This document shows positions 1-8,027 of a stretch of 41,513 nt of DNA, in pieces. The notes under the pieces were generated by a model. The model did not search any database, had not been told where the DNA came from, and saw only the letters and a list, made by a program, of their open reading frames with translations. Both the position numbers and the translations under genes were made by a program. The stretch comes from CAUZEO01 sp963578625 (lineage in GTDB: Bacteria > Verrucomicrobiota > Kiritimatiellia > SLOV01), in the NCBI GenBank assembly GCA_963578625.1, contig CAUZEO010000007.1, positions 1 to 41,513 on the forward strand, given 5' to 3'. Position 1 is the first letter of the stretch. Each line of letters opens with the position of its first letter.

Positions 1-306
1 CGACACATGAGCGTCCCTTTGCATCGCCACCGCGTCGATCCAATCCACAAATCGGGAGTGGTCTTCGTCTGCTTCCGAAACTCTTCCACGAAAACGGGGG
101 CCGTATTGTTCCCGGTATAGCGCCAGCAGTCTATCCCGGCTTTGTTGGCCCCCGTCGCGAAATCGCTGAACCACTTCCGGGTGTTCCGCGGGGGAGGAGG
201 ACAGGAATTCCTTCTCCTTGAGATTCAGAGGGTAGGAGCCACAAGCGAATCCCGGCGTGCATATTTCCAGGAACCCAATCGTTGAAGAGGCAATGAATGT
301 ATTCAT
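1..306 (-). CDS. Hypothetical protein, N-terminal part, cut by left window edge
   Basis: A minus-strand frame stays open from an ATG at 304-306 to the window edge, giving 102 residues with no stop. The first 25 or so residues are mildly hydrophobic (MNTFIASSTIGFLEICTPGF) and could be a poor signal peptide. The rest is charged and Arg/Glu-rich, with aromatic motifs such as YREQYGPRFRG and FVDWIDAVAMQ that look like real protein. No clear SD precedes the ATG. The frame is open for 12 more codons upstream, to a TGA near 340, so a non-ATG start there is possible. It lies 69 bases downstream of rsmE on the same strand and may be the last gene of that operon. I do not recognise the family. A competing 71-codon frame at 131-346 has worse composition and I take it as a shadow. 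Confidence 0.45.
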   Translation of the reverse strand, partial: MNTFIASSTIGFLEICTPGFACGSYPLNLKEKEFLSSSPAEHPEVVQRFRDGGQQSRDRLLALYREQYGPRFRGRVSEADEDHSRFVDWIDAVAMQRDAHVS

Positions 307-375
307 ACAAAAGGAGAGTAGGGCCGTGGCCGCAATGCGTCGTCACGTCGGAGTAAACGGGATGTAAAGAATTTG

Positions 376-1110
376 TCAGGCAGGCAGGAGCTCTGACGCC
401 AGCGCCACCGCGGAGATGCAGGCGGTGTCAGAGCGCAGGATTCTTGATCCGATTCGGAGCGTCTGAAATCGGTATGTCTGCAGGAGCTCTATCTCGTAGT
501 CGGACCATCCGCCTTCGGGACCAATCGCAAGGAGAATCCGGCGGGCGTCGGACTGTCGCAAGGCATCGACCAAACGATCGGTCGCGCCGGGATGGAGGAG
601 GCACCGGACATCCGCATCGGACGATTCGTCCAATTCATCCTCCAGGAGAAGCTTGATCCGGCGGTGCACGGAAACTCTCGGTAGCCGGGTGTGGCCCGAT
701 TGCTGGAGCCCTTCAACGAGTTGCACCCGGCAGAGATCGGGCTTGAGCACATGGCTGTCAAAATAGAATCGCTCGACTTTTGAAGCGTTGGTCAGGAACA
801 GGCGGTCGATGCCCAGGGCAGACAGTTGAGGCAGGAGGCGCTTCAGAATTAATGGCCGGGGAAGGGCGAGGAGAAGATCGACGGAAGGGCGGCACGAAAC
901 GGTACCCTCAAGTTCGACCTTGATCCGGACCATTCCCTTCTCGACAGCGACCACGGTTGCGGTTCCTGTAGGCCCATCGAGAATCCCCGCTCGCAAAATC
1001 TGGCCGGGAACCGCCTGCAGCACACGAGTAATGTGCTCGGCGCGATGATCCGTGAGGACCGCGTTCCCGGCGTGATCGACCTCGCTGGCGTCGCAGAGAA
1101 TTCTATTCAC
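376..1110 (-). CDS. rsmE: 16S rRNA (uracil1498-N3)-methyltransferase RsmE
   Basis: RsmE uses SAM to methylate N3 of U1498 in helix 44 of 16S rRNA. The 244 residues match the family length. Seen in the sequence: an N-terminal PUA-like part containing HITRVLQ (HxxRVLR-type motif) near residues 26-32; a central segment with LLALPRPLILKRLLPQLSAL; and the SPOUT C-terminal knot with LLAIGPEGGWSDYEIELL followed by LRIGSRILRSDTAC, where the SAM-binding loop and trefoil knot lie. The family consensus ends in RILR-ETA, here RILRSDTA. It follows the small gene at 1144-1431 by 33 bases and is the fourth gene of a minus-strand set (parvulin, glpD, small protein, rsmE). The identification is secure. Confidence 0.95.
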   Translation of the reverse strand: MNRILCDASEVDHAGNAVLTDHRAEHITRVLQAVPGQILRAGILDGPTGTATVVAVEKGMVRIKVELEGTVSCRPSVDLLLALPRPLILKRLLPQLSALGIDRLFLTNASKVERFYFDSHVLKPDLCRVQLVEGLQQSGHTRLPRVSVHRRIKLLLEDELDESSDADVRCLLHPGATDRLVDALRQSDARRILLAIGPEGGWSDYEIELLQTYRFQTLRIGSRILRSDTACISAVALASELLPA

Positions 1111-1143
1111 AGACTGATGTTGGGTTGAGCCGCACGGGATGTG

Positions 1144-1431
1144 TTAAAGAAGCGCGGCAATGATCGCGCGCCGTTCCTCCTCCACCGAGACGGAAGATTC
1201 CGGTTTTCCAGCGCGATTGTACCAGTAGCGCGCGTTGCCGGGGTCGCCTTCTTCCCGGTGCAGGTTGGCGTGAATCCAACTGCCGTCCGCGGTTGAAATA
1301 TCCTGTGCCACCAGATGCGCGCGCTCCCAGTCACCTTTCTCCGCCCACCAGAGAGCCTTGAGTGTATCGGGAATCTCGGCCGGCGGTTCCGATTCGCTGC
1401 CTACCGAAGAGAGAAATTCTTTCAGTGTCAT
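1144..1431 (-). CDS. Small conserved hypothetical protein (Trp-rich, about 95 aa)
   Basis: This 95-residue acidic protein is built around ALWWAEKGDWERAHLVAQD, then SWIHANLHREEGDP and NARYWYNRAGKP. The helix-turn-helix-like pattern, with a GNARYWYxRAG ending, matches a widespread uncharacterised bacterial family that resembles a short tetratricopeptide-like unit. I know no function for it. The start is decided by the SD: AAAGGAG lies 7 bases before the ATG at 1429-1431, whereas the in-frame GTG at 1437 would be only one base from it. That SD overlaps the stop codon of glpD (1445-1447), so the two genes are probably translationally coupled. rsmE follows 33 bases downstream. No membrane segment or signal peptide is visible. 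Confidence 0.8.
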   Translation of the reverse strand: MTLKEFLSSVGSESEPPAEIPDTLKALWWAEKGDWERAHLVAQDISTADGSWIHANLHREEGDPGNARYWYNRAGKPESSVSVEEERRAIIAALL

Positions 1432-1444
1432 ATGCACGCTCCTT

Positions 1445-2911
1445 TCATCGGCCCGTCAGTCCGGCGGCCTTGTACTTCTGAATTTCCTGTTCCTTTTTTC
1501 CTTCATCCCATCCGAATTCATCCGCCATCCAGCCCGCCACGGTTCTGGCTGTGGCATCAGGGTCATCGACGTAATGACGCCAGGAGGTGCGCCGGGTCAT
1601 GATGTCATCTATATGTCGGACCCACTCATGACGGCAATAGTGCTGGACCGCGGCCTGAGTTACCGGAGGGGGGTAGACGCTGCTGATCCGGTCCGTGGGC
1701 AGCCCTTCACACAATTCCGTTGATCCGCTCCTGCAGGTTGCACCGCTGAGACCGGCGTGACGCATCAGCTTATCCACTGCCTGCTCCGCCATCAGGCGGT
1801 AGGTAGTCAACTTGCCTCCGGTTATGTCCCACCAGTTGACCTCTTTCATCCGGATTTCATGTTTCCTCGAAATGTCGCTGGGGTTCCCGCCGCGTTTGGC
1901 GACCAGGGGGCGGAGCCCCGACCAGGCGCTCAGCACATCGTCGCCGGCAAGTCCGGCGTCGCGGAAGTACCGGTTCACAACGTCCAGGATGTACGCGACA
2001 TCTTTGTTGGTGCAGTCGGGTGTTTCCAGGGGTCCGTCATAGTCCGTGTCGGTGGTCCCCAGGTAGGTTCGCTCACCCCAGGGGATCGCGAACAGGATTC
2101 GTTTTCCCTGCATCATCACCACGGCATCCGGCACCGGAAGTTTTTCGCGTTTCACGACTAGGTGCACGCCCTTGGTGGGGCGGAGTTTCGTTCCGCTGCC
2201 GGGAATCCGGTCTGACCAGGGCCCCGTCGAGTTGACGATCACGGCGGAGCGAATCTCGAACTCGGTGTTGGTGACGGTATCGAGGACCCTGCTTCGCCAG
2301 CCGTTCCCGTCGCGGGTTGCGCCGGTGAACTGGGCGTAGTTGGAAATCGTCGTCCCGTCGCGTGCCGCCGCTCTCAGGTTGTCAATGACCAGACGCGCGT
2401 CATGCGTTTGTGCGTCGTAGTATCGTACCCCGCCGGTCAGCTCCGGCGATGTCAGCGAGGGAAGGCGGGTGCGCATTTCCTGCTGGGACAGCGTACAGGA
2501 AGGCCCGAAATTTGTGCCGCCGCACAACAAGTCATAGAGTTTGACTCCGACTCCCAGTTGCCAGCGAGGCCAGCGTCCGTCCCGGAACGTCGGGAACAAA
2601 AACGGCATCGGCTCCACGAGATGGGGGACAAGGTCGGCGACACGTTTTTTCTCCCGGCTTGCTTCCCGGACCAGGCCCAGGCGTCCCTGCCCGAGGTACC
2701 GTATGCCGCCGTGAAGCAACCGGCTTGACCGGCTGCTCGTCCCGAAGGCCAGGTCGTATTGGTCCACCAGCGCGACGGACAGGCCTCGTTGTGACGCGTC
2801 ACGCGCGATTCCTGCGCCTACGATTCCGCCGCCAATCACGAGCACATCAAAGTGTTTCGCGTCGAGATGCGCGATCGATCGTTCGGGTTCACTCACCGCC
2901 GCCGCCCTCAC
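1445..2911 (-). CDS. glpD: Aerobic glycerol-3-phosphate dehydrogenase (FAD-dependent)
   Basis: GlpD oxidises sn-glycerol-3-phosphate to DHAP at the membrane face and passes electrons to quinone. The 488 residues show the FAD-binding Rossmann motif VIGGGIVGAGIARDA near residues 25-40, then the family signature GTSSRSSRLLHGGIRYL, a mid-protein substrate domain with RPTKGVHLVV and FAIPWGERTYLGTTDTD, and GGKLTTYRLMAE near the end of the FAD domain. The start is a GTG whose last two bases overlap the TGA of the upstream parvulin gene (GTGA overlap), implying coupling. A second in-frame GTG five codons on is a possible alternative. No glpK or glpF lies in the window; the nearby rhaB is a related FGGY kinase but not a glycerol kinase. 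Confidence 0.95.
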   Translation of the reverse strand: MRAAAVSEPERSIAHLDAKHFDVLVIGGGIVGAGIARDASQRGLSVALVDQYDLAFGTSSRSSRLLHGGIRYLGQGRLGLVREASREKKRVADLVPHLVEPMPFLFPTFRDGRWPRWQLGVGVKLYDLLCGGTNFGPSCTLSQQEMRTRLPSLTSPELTGGVRYYDAQTHDARLVIDNLRAAARDGTTISNYAQFTGATRDGNGWRSRVLDTVTNTEFEIRSAVIVNSTGPWSDRIPGSGTKLRPTKGVHLVVKREKLPVPDAVVMMQGKRILFAIPWGERTYLGTTDTDYDGPLETPDCTNKDVAYILDVVNRYFRDAGLAGDDVLSAWSGLRPLVAKRGGNPSDISRKHEIRMKEVNWWDITGGKLTTYRLMAEQAVDKLMRHAGLSGATCRSGSTELCEGLPTDRISSVYPPPVTQAAVQHYCRHEWVRHIDDIMTRRTSWRHYVDDPDATARTVAGWMADEFGWDEGKKEQEIQKYKAAGLTGR

Positions 2912-3777
2912 GCATCCCGTTCTTCGACGATTGTTTCCTTGAGAAGTTCATCCACGTACTCGCCTATTCTGGCGTTCTTTCGCTGAGTAGTAAGATAGAG
3001 GCGAATTTGTTCGCCTGCCTCCTCGTAGGAAAGCAACCGGTCCGGAATCCTGTCGAACATTTTCACGATATGGTAGCCGAATTCCGTCTGAAAAACTTCG
3101 CTGATTTCCCCGGGGTTCAAGGCGAACGCAACCTGATCGAACGAGTCAACCATCTGCTGCCTCGCTATGTAGCCAAGGTCTCCCCCATGATCCTTGCAAT
3201 CCGAATGCCGGGATACCACTTCGCCGAAATCAGCTCCTTTCAGCAGGGATTCGCGGATATTGAGAAGCTCGGAAAATATCGTCGCCGATGAGGATCCCTG
3301 CCCCGGCCGACGAACAAAGTGTGACACCTTGATTTGCTCCGGAACGTTGAACATGTCCGGGTTTTCCTGGTAATAGGCCCTACACTCCTCTTCCGTCGGC
3401 GCCTCAATGTCCTTCGTGATCCGGTCGTACATTCTTTCGAGGCGAATCTGTTCCTGGATGGATGGGCATAGCGCATCATCGTTGCCGGGCTTCAGGCCGT
3501 ACCGTTCATAGAATTTCGCCGCCCCGCCTTGCTGTCGTTTGAGGTTGTTGAGCTTGTCTTTCGCATCCTTCATGGGCACAGGGGGAATTTGTTCACTTGC
3601 CTGTTGCTGAAGGAGCTTCTTTTCTATGGCATTGGCCAGGGCGTCTTTTCGGATGCGGTCTTCCTGATCCGGCCCCCCCCCGACCGGCGCCTGCGCACGA
3701 TACCTGTCCCGGAGTTCCTGGATTTCCCGGTCAATGAGCGACTGGCTGACTTCTTCTCCGTTTACAAAGGTTGGCAT
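2908..3777 (-). CDS. Parvulin-type peptidyl-prolyl cis-trans isomerase without signal peptide
   Basis: The gene encodes about 289 residues with SurA/PpiC architecture. An N-terminal helical chaperone region (VSQSLIDREIQELRDRY, then DALANAIEKKLLQQQA) is followed by a parvulin domain from about residue 155, with IKVSHFVRRP, GADFGEVVSRHSDC, GGDLGYIARQQMVDSFD and FGYHIVKMFDRIP. SurA and PrsA are exported, but this protein begins MPTFVNGEEV with no hydrophobic segment, so it is predicted to be cytoplasmic unless the start lies elsewhere. I prefer the ATG at 3777; the longer frame begins with TTG at 3789. It overlaps glpD by 4 bases and is divergent from rhaB. The domain call is solid and the cellular role unknown. 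Confidence 0.88.
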   Translation of the reverse strand: MPTFVNGEEVSQSLIDREIQELRDRYRAQAPVGGGPDQEDRIRKDALANAIEKKLLQQQASEQIPPVPMKDAKDKLNNLKRQQGGAAKFYERYGLKPGNDDALCPSIQEQIRLERMYDRITKDIEAPTEEECRAYYQENPDMFNVPEQIKVSHFVRRPGQGSSSATIFSELLNIRESLLKGADFGEVVSRHSDCKDHGGDLGYIARQQMVDSFDQVAFALNPGEISEVFQTEFGYHIVKMFDRIPDRLLSYEEAGEQIRLYLTTQRKNARIGEYVDELLKETIVEERDA

Positions 3778-3892
3778 ATCGAGCCGCAAGGTATCAGTCC
3801 CGGTGGAACAGCGCGACCACTATCGGTAGACACGCGCGTCCCAACCGCGCATACTTCCCCCGGCCTCTTCATTAGGTAAGGAGCACTTGGCG

Positions 3893-5365
3893 ATGGGCGA
3901 ACGGTACTACATGGCGGTGGATCTCGGTGCGGGAAGCGGCCGCGTGATTCTCGGAACCTATTCGGGATCGGTTCTCCGGCTTCAAGAAATACATCGATTC
4001 GAAAATGGCCCGATGGATATGGCGGGAACGCTGCGCTGGGACATCGAGAGGCTGTTTTCCGAAATCAAGATCGGGATCGGAAAGGCGGTTTCCATCGCGG
4101 ACGGAGAGGTGAGCGGAATCGGTGTAGACACCTGGGGCGTGGACTACGGATTGCTGGACGCAGGCGGCGAGCTGATGTCGCCCCCGTTCAACTATCGCGA
4201 CAGCCGGACCGATGCCATGATGCCCGCGGCGTTCGAGCGCGTTGCCCGGGAAAAAATCTTCGACGCCACCGGGATCCAGTTTATGTCTCTCAATACCTTG
4301 TTTCAGCTTCTTTCGGCCGTGATTGACAAAACCCAGCGACTCGACCAGGCATCGACGCTTCTCTTTATTCCAGACCTGATCAACTATTTCTTGACTGGCG
4401 AAGCCGCAAACGAGCGGACCATTGCCAGCACGAGCCAGTGCTATGATCCGCGGAAAAAAGATTGGGCGCGGGATATCCTCGAAGCTCTTGGCATCCCGGC
4501 CGGCTTGTTCGCGCCGCTGACCGATGCCGGAACAACTCTTGGCGTGCTCCGGGAACCCGTCGGCAAAGAAACGGGGGCCGCCGGAGTTCCCGTCATTACT
4601 GTCGGCAGTCACGACACCGCTTCCGCGGTGGCTGCGGTTCCCGTGACGAAAGGAAAATTTGCTTACTTGAGTTCGGGGACCTGGTCGCTTCTCGGAGTAG
4701 AGTCCGATGCGCCGGTAATTGGCGAAAAGGCGCTTGACCTGAACTTCACCAACGAGGTCGGAGTTTGCGACACGATCCGCCTCCTCAAGAACATTAACGG
4801 CCTGTGGATCGTACAGGAGACCCGTCGGATCTGGGCCGAGCGCGGGGAAGAGATGACCTACGGGGAGATGACGGCGGAGGCCGCCGCAGCGAAGCCGTTT
4901 ACCGCGGTCGTGGATGTGGATCATCCCGAGTTTCTTGGACCCGGAGACATGGAGGCGCGTATCCGCTCTTTCGCGGAAAATAGCGGCCAGCCGGTACCGG
5001 CAACGAAAGGCGAGATTCTACGCACAATTTTCGAAAGTCTTGCCCTGAAGTATCGCTGGGTGCTGGACCGGGCAGACGAGCTGCAGGGGCACCATTCGGA
5101 TGTTCTTCATATCGTAGGTGGCGGAACCCAGAACCTGTTACTGAATCAATTTGCCGCAAATGCGGTGCGCCGGCCGGTTGTGACCGGTCCCGTTGAGGCT
5201 ACCGCGGCAGGCAATATTGTTACCCAGATGATGGCCTCGGGCGATTTGCACTCCCTGTCCGAAGGTAGAGCCCTGATCCGGGAATCATTTGAGACCGAAA
5301 CCTATGAGCCCACCGATCAAGAGGTGTGGGACGAAGGGTATGAACGGTTTACGAACCTTGTATGA
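3893..5365 (+). CDS. rhaB: Rhamnulokinase (FGGY carbohydrate kinase)
   Basis: RhaB phosphorylates L-rhamnulose to L-rhamnulose-1-phosphate, the second step of L-rhamnose breakdown. The 490 residues start with the FGGY ATPase phosphate-1 motif MAVDLGAGSGRVILG. They continue with the RhaB-typical GIGVDTWGVDYGLLDAGG and PFNYRDSRTD, FQLLSA, FLTGEAANERTIASTSQ, SHDTASAVAAVP, YLSSGTWSLLGVE and HIVGGGTQNLLLNQFAA, the adenosine-binding part. These motifs favour rhamnulose over xylulose or glycerol kinase. The start is the ATG at 3893, with AAGGAG at 3878-3883; the TTG at 3887 is too close to that SD. It stands alone among rhamnose genes here: rhaA lies 28 kb away, and no aldolase or regulator is present. 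purD follows after 30 bases. Confidence 0.93.
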   Translation: MGERYYMAVDLGAGSGRVILGTYSGSVLRLQEIHRFENGPMDMAGTLRWDIERLFSEIKIGIGKAVSIADGEVSGIGVDTWGVDYGLLDAGGELMSPPFNYRDSRTDAMMPAAFERVAREKIFDATGIQFMSLNTLFQLLSAVIDKTQRLDQASTLLFIPDLINYFLTGEAANERTIASTSQCYDPRKKDWARDILEALGIPAGLFAPLTDAGTTLGVLREPVGKETGAAGVPVITVGSHDTASAVAAVPVTKGKFAYLSSGTWSLLGVESDAPVIGEKALDLNFTNEVGVCDTIRLLKNINGLWIVQETRRIWAERGEEMTYGEMTAEAAAAKPFTAVVDVDHPEFLGPGDMEARIRSFAENSGQPVPATKGEILRTIFESLALKYRWVLDRADELQGHHSDVLHIVGGGTQNLLLNQFAANAVRRPVVTGPVEATAAGNIVTQMMASGDLHSLSEGRALIRESFETETYEPTDQEVWDEGYERFTNLV

Positions 5366-5395
5366 GCGCGGCCGCTTGGCTAGAGTGACGGGCGT

Positions 5396-6682
5396 ATGAG
5401 CACGAAAATCCTGGTGGTAGGGAGCGGTGGGCGTGAGCACGTTCTTGGGTGGAAGTTGGCCCGCGACGCATGCGCCCCGGATCTATATTTCGCCCCCGGC
5501 AATACCGGCACCGCGTCCCTCGGGACCAATATCGAACTTTCTGCGGACGATCTGGATGGCCTGGCTGCGTGGGCGTCCCGTGAAAAACCCGATCTGACCG
5601 TCATCGGACCGGAAGCACCGCTTTGCGCCGGGATCGCGGATCGCTTTGAGGAGCGGGGTCTCCGAATTTTTGGACCCTGCGCCGCTGCGGCCCGGCTGGA
5701 GGGCTCGAAGGCATTTGCCAAAGAGATCATGGAAAGCGGGGGGGTGCCCACGGCCCGAGCGGCACGGTTTACCGACCTCTCGGATGCAAAGGATTACGTC
5801 CGGTCGGAGGGTGTGCCCATCGTCATCAAGGCCGATGGTCTTGCCGCGGGAAAAGGAGTCACCGTCTGCGACTCCGTGGAACAGGCGGACGCAGCCTTGG
5901 ATGCCGCCCTGACTGAAAAAGTTTTCGGAGAGGCGGGAGCGTCGGTACTTGTGGAAGAGTTCATGGAGGGCGAAGAGGCATCTATCCTCGCCTTGGTGGA
6001 CGGAACGAACTTCGTCCTGCTCGCCTCGTCCCAGGATCATAAACGGGCGCTGGATGGGGATGCCGGTCCCAATACCGGGGGGATGGGGGCCTATTCGCCG
6101 GCGCCGGTCGTGACCGACGAGCTTTGGCCCATCATCCGGAACGACATTGTATTGAATACCATTGCGGAATTAAGCCGCCGCGGAATCGCGTTTCGGGGCG
6201 TTCTGTATGCGGGTCTCATGATCAGCGATTCCGGACCGCGGGTCGTCGAATTTAACGTGCGGTTCGGTGATCCTGAAGCGCAGTGCGTCATTCCCCGAAT
6301 GAAAAGCGATCTTGTGCCGGTGCTCAATGCTTGCGTGGACGGAACGCTGCACTCGAATATGGTTGAATGGTCGGAAGAATCGTGTGTCTGTGTGGTCATG
6401 GCTTCCGGCGGGTATCCCGGTTCGTACCGGAACGGAGATCCTGTTCGGGGACTGAGCGAGGCGGATCGGCTGGATGGCGTAACTGTTTTTCATGCCGGCA
6501 CTGCGAAGGCTGGGAAAGACATTGTGACTGCAGGCGGCAGGGTGCTTGGCGTCACGGCGTTGGGTTCCGGACTGGACGCAGCCGTTCGGCGCGCATACGA
6601 AGCGGCCGGGCAAATCACATGGAGCGACGTCCAGTATCGAAAGGACATCGCAGGAAAGGCGAGAGTGCGTTTACATGACTAG
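5396..6682 (+). CDS. purD: Phosphoribosylamine--glycine ligase (GARS)
   Basis: PurD joins phosphoribosylamine and glycine with ATP, the second step of purine synthesis. Its 428 residues are the usual monofunctional length. Visible parts: N-domain ILVVGSGGREHVLGWKL; VIGPEAPLCAGIADRF; the ATP-grasp region with PIVIKADGLAAGKGVTVC near residues 140-158 and LVEEFMEGEEASILALVDG; SSQDHKRALDGDAGPNTGG, the family signature; RGVLYAGLMI; and EFNVRFGDPEAQC, the metal-binding end of the ATP-grasp. The C-terminal domain carries CVVMASGGYPGSY and GRVLGVTALG. It needs glycine as substrate, and the SHMT domain encoded 2.6 kb downstream makes glycine. The last codons overlap the start of the S41-like gene. Confidence 0.97.
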   Translation: MSTKILVVGSGGREHVLGWKLARDACAPDLYFAPGNTGTASLGTNIELSADDLDGLAAWASREKPDLTVIGPEAPLCAGIADRFEERGLRIFGPCAAAARLEGSKAFAKEIMESGGVPTARAARFTDLSDAKDYVRSEGVPIVIKADGLAAGKGVTVCDSVEQADAALDAALTEKVFGEAGASVLVEEFMEGEEASILALVDGTNFVLLASSQDHKRALDGDAGPNTGGMGAYSPAPVVTDELWPIIRNDIVLNTIAELSRRGIAFRGVLYAGLMISDSGPRVVEFNVRFGDPEAQCVIPRMKSDLVPVLNACVDGTLHSNMVEWSEESCVCVVMASGGYPGSYRNGDPVRGLSEADRLDGVTVFHAGTAKAGKDIVTAGGRVLGVTALGSGLDAAVRRAYEAAGQITWSDVQYRKDIAGKARVRLHD

Positions 6683-8027
6683 TTTTATGACGCGGATTAA
6701 TTCCAATTGTTCACATCGAAATGTTCACAAAGGTCCCCTCCGGTTATTTGCGGGGGCGGTTTTCCTTGCTTGTGCCTTCGGTCCGCCTCCATCCGATGCC
6801 GTTGTGGAGGACTCATCGCCAGTCGCAGCCGTCGAGATTCCCGCGACGGACCCGGTCGTTGATTCCGTGAAGGAAGCTCTCCGGATTCTCGATGACTACC
6901 ACTTGAAGATCGACCCGTCACATGGGCTTGAGCGGATCGTCGAGGATGTATTGCGGCTCTACGACCCCGGCGCGTTATTGATTGCAACGAACGGGCTCGG
7001 CGCCAATCCCCTTCCAGAAGGGTCCACGTATGGAATCGGAGTTCGGCTCTCCCGCAGTAACGGAATAGGTCGCATCACGGAAGTGTTGCCGAATTCGCCC
7101 GCCGCCGGCGCGGAGGTGGAAACGGGAGACAAAATTCTGTCGGTAGACGGCCAGTCTGTGCTCGATCTGGATATCGCCGAATTGATGCAAGTCCTACGCG
7201 GATCCGTGCCCGAAACGGTTACTCTCATGGTGGCATCCTGGGGGAAGGATGCACGGGAAATCGTTCTCGAGAAAGAGATCGTTCCGATTCCCGACATCGA
7301 AGAAGAGCTCAAAATGCCCCTCGGCCTGCATTATTTGCGCGTGAACGAATTGGGCTCGGAAACCGGCGCAAATATTCTGAGGACACTCACGGCCTGGTCG
7401 ATGGAGGATCCCGGCGGCATTGTTCTGGATCTTCGAGGCGCCGGCGGTACCAATTTGCAGAGCGCGGTCGACGTGGCAAGCGCATTGGCTCTGCCGAAGA
7501 CACTGCTCTTCAGTTATCGAGACGGGAACGACGAGGACCTGGAAATGTACCACGCAGAAGGTGCGTCGGTTCTGCAGTCACCCCTGATCGTGCTCGCCGA
7601 CCGGAATACAACAGGCTCTGCGGAACTGCTTGTCGCCACGCTGGGTGGGGTTGGACGCAGCGCAATGGTGATCGGCGAAAGAACGTCGGGGGACCCGATG
7701 ATCCGGCGAACCATTGCGATGAGAGATGGGAATCAGGTGCGCCTAGCAACCCGTAGACTTGTCGTTGGAAACGGGGATGCCTACACCGGCCGGGAGGCCG
7801 TTCGGCCCGACATCCAGGTGGGAAGCGATCAACCCTATAGCGAATATGAACCGGGGCCTCCGATGCTGACTGATCCAAGGTTAGCGGGCGATGGCGAGCG
7901 GGAAACACAGGCACTGCACGAAGTAACGAAGGGCGATGCCGTTCTGACCCGGGCAGTGGATGTTCTGCTTGGGTTGCGGGCGTTAAACGTTCAGGGCTAC
8001 AGTGATGGCGATTCGCTGGACCGTTGA
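6675..8027 (+). CDS. Secreted PDZ/S41-family protease homologue, catalytic Lys missing
   Basis: This C-terminal-processing-protease-like protein has about 450 residues. An N-terminal hydrophobic stretch (PLRLFAGAVFLACAFG, residues 21-36) is probably a signal peptide. A PDZ domain spans about 118-195 (IGRITEVLPNSPAAGAEV, GDKILSVDGQSV), and an S41 core about 215-385 (GGIVLDLRGAGG, PLIVLADRNTTGSAELLVA, GRSAMVIGERTSGDP). In active CtpA/Prc enzymes the nucleophile Ser lies 25 residues before the general-base Lys of an FGKG motif. Here that Lys position is Asp340 (TSGDP), and Ser315 is kept only if the alignment shifts by one residue, so peptidase activity is doubtful. The start at 6675 overlaps purD by 8 bases; an ATG at 6687 is an alternative. 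The gene overlaps tsaC at its 3' end. Confidence 0.82.
   Translation: MTSFMTRINSNCSHRNVHKGPLRLFAGAVFLACAFGPPPSDAVVEDSSPVAAVEIPATDPVVDSVKEALRILDDYHLKIDPSHGLERIVEDVLRLYDPGALLIATNGLGANPLPEGSTYGIGVRLSRSNGIGRITEVLPNSPAAGAEVETGDKILSVDGQSVLDLDIAELMQVLRGSVPETVTLMVASWGKDAREIVLEKEIVPIPDIEEELKMPLGLHYLRVNELGSETGANILRTLTAWSMEDPGGIVLDLRGAGGTNLQSAVDVASALALPKTLLFSYRDGNDEDLEMYHAEGASVLQSPLIVLADRNTTGSAELLVATLGGVGRSAMVIGERTSGDPMIRRTIAMRDGNQVRLATRRLVVGNGDAYTGREAVRPDIQVGSDQPYSEYEPGPPMLTDPRLAGDGERETQALHEVTKGDAVLTRAVDVLLGLRALNVQGYSDGDSLDR

Noticed and set aside
131..346. A 71-codon minus-strand frame at the left edge
   Set aside because: The other minus frame (1-306) is open to the edge and looks more protein-like.
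3872..4924. A 350-codon open frame on the minus strand
   Set aside because: It is antisense to rhaB and its translation has no recognisable motifs. Long antisense frames are common in GC-rich genes.
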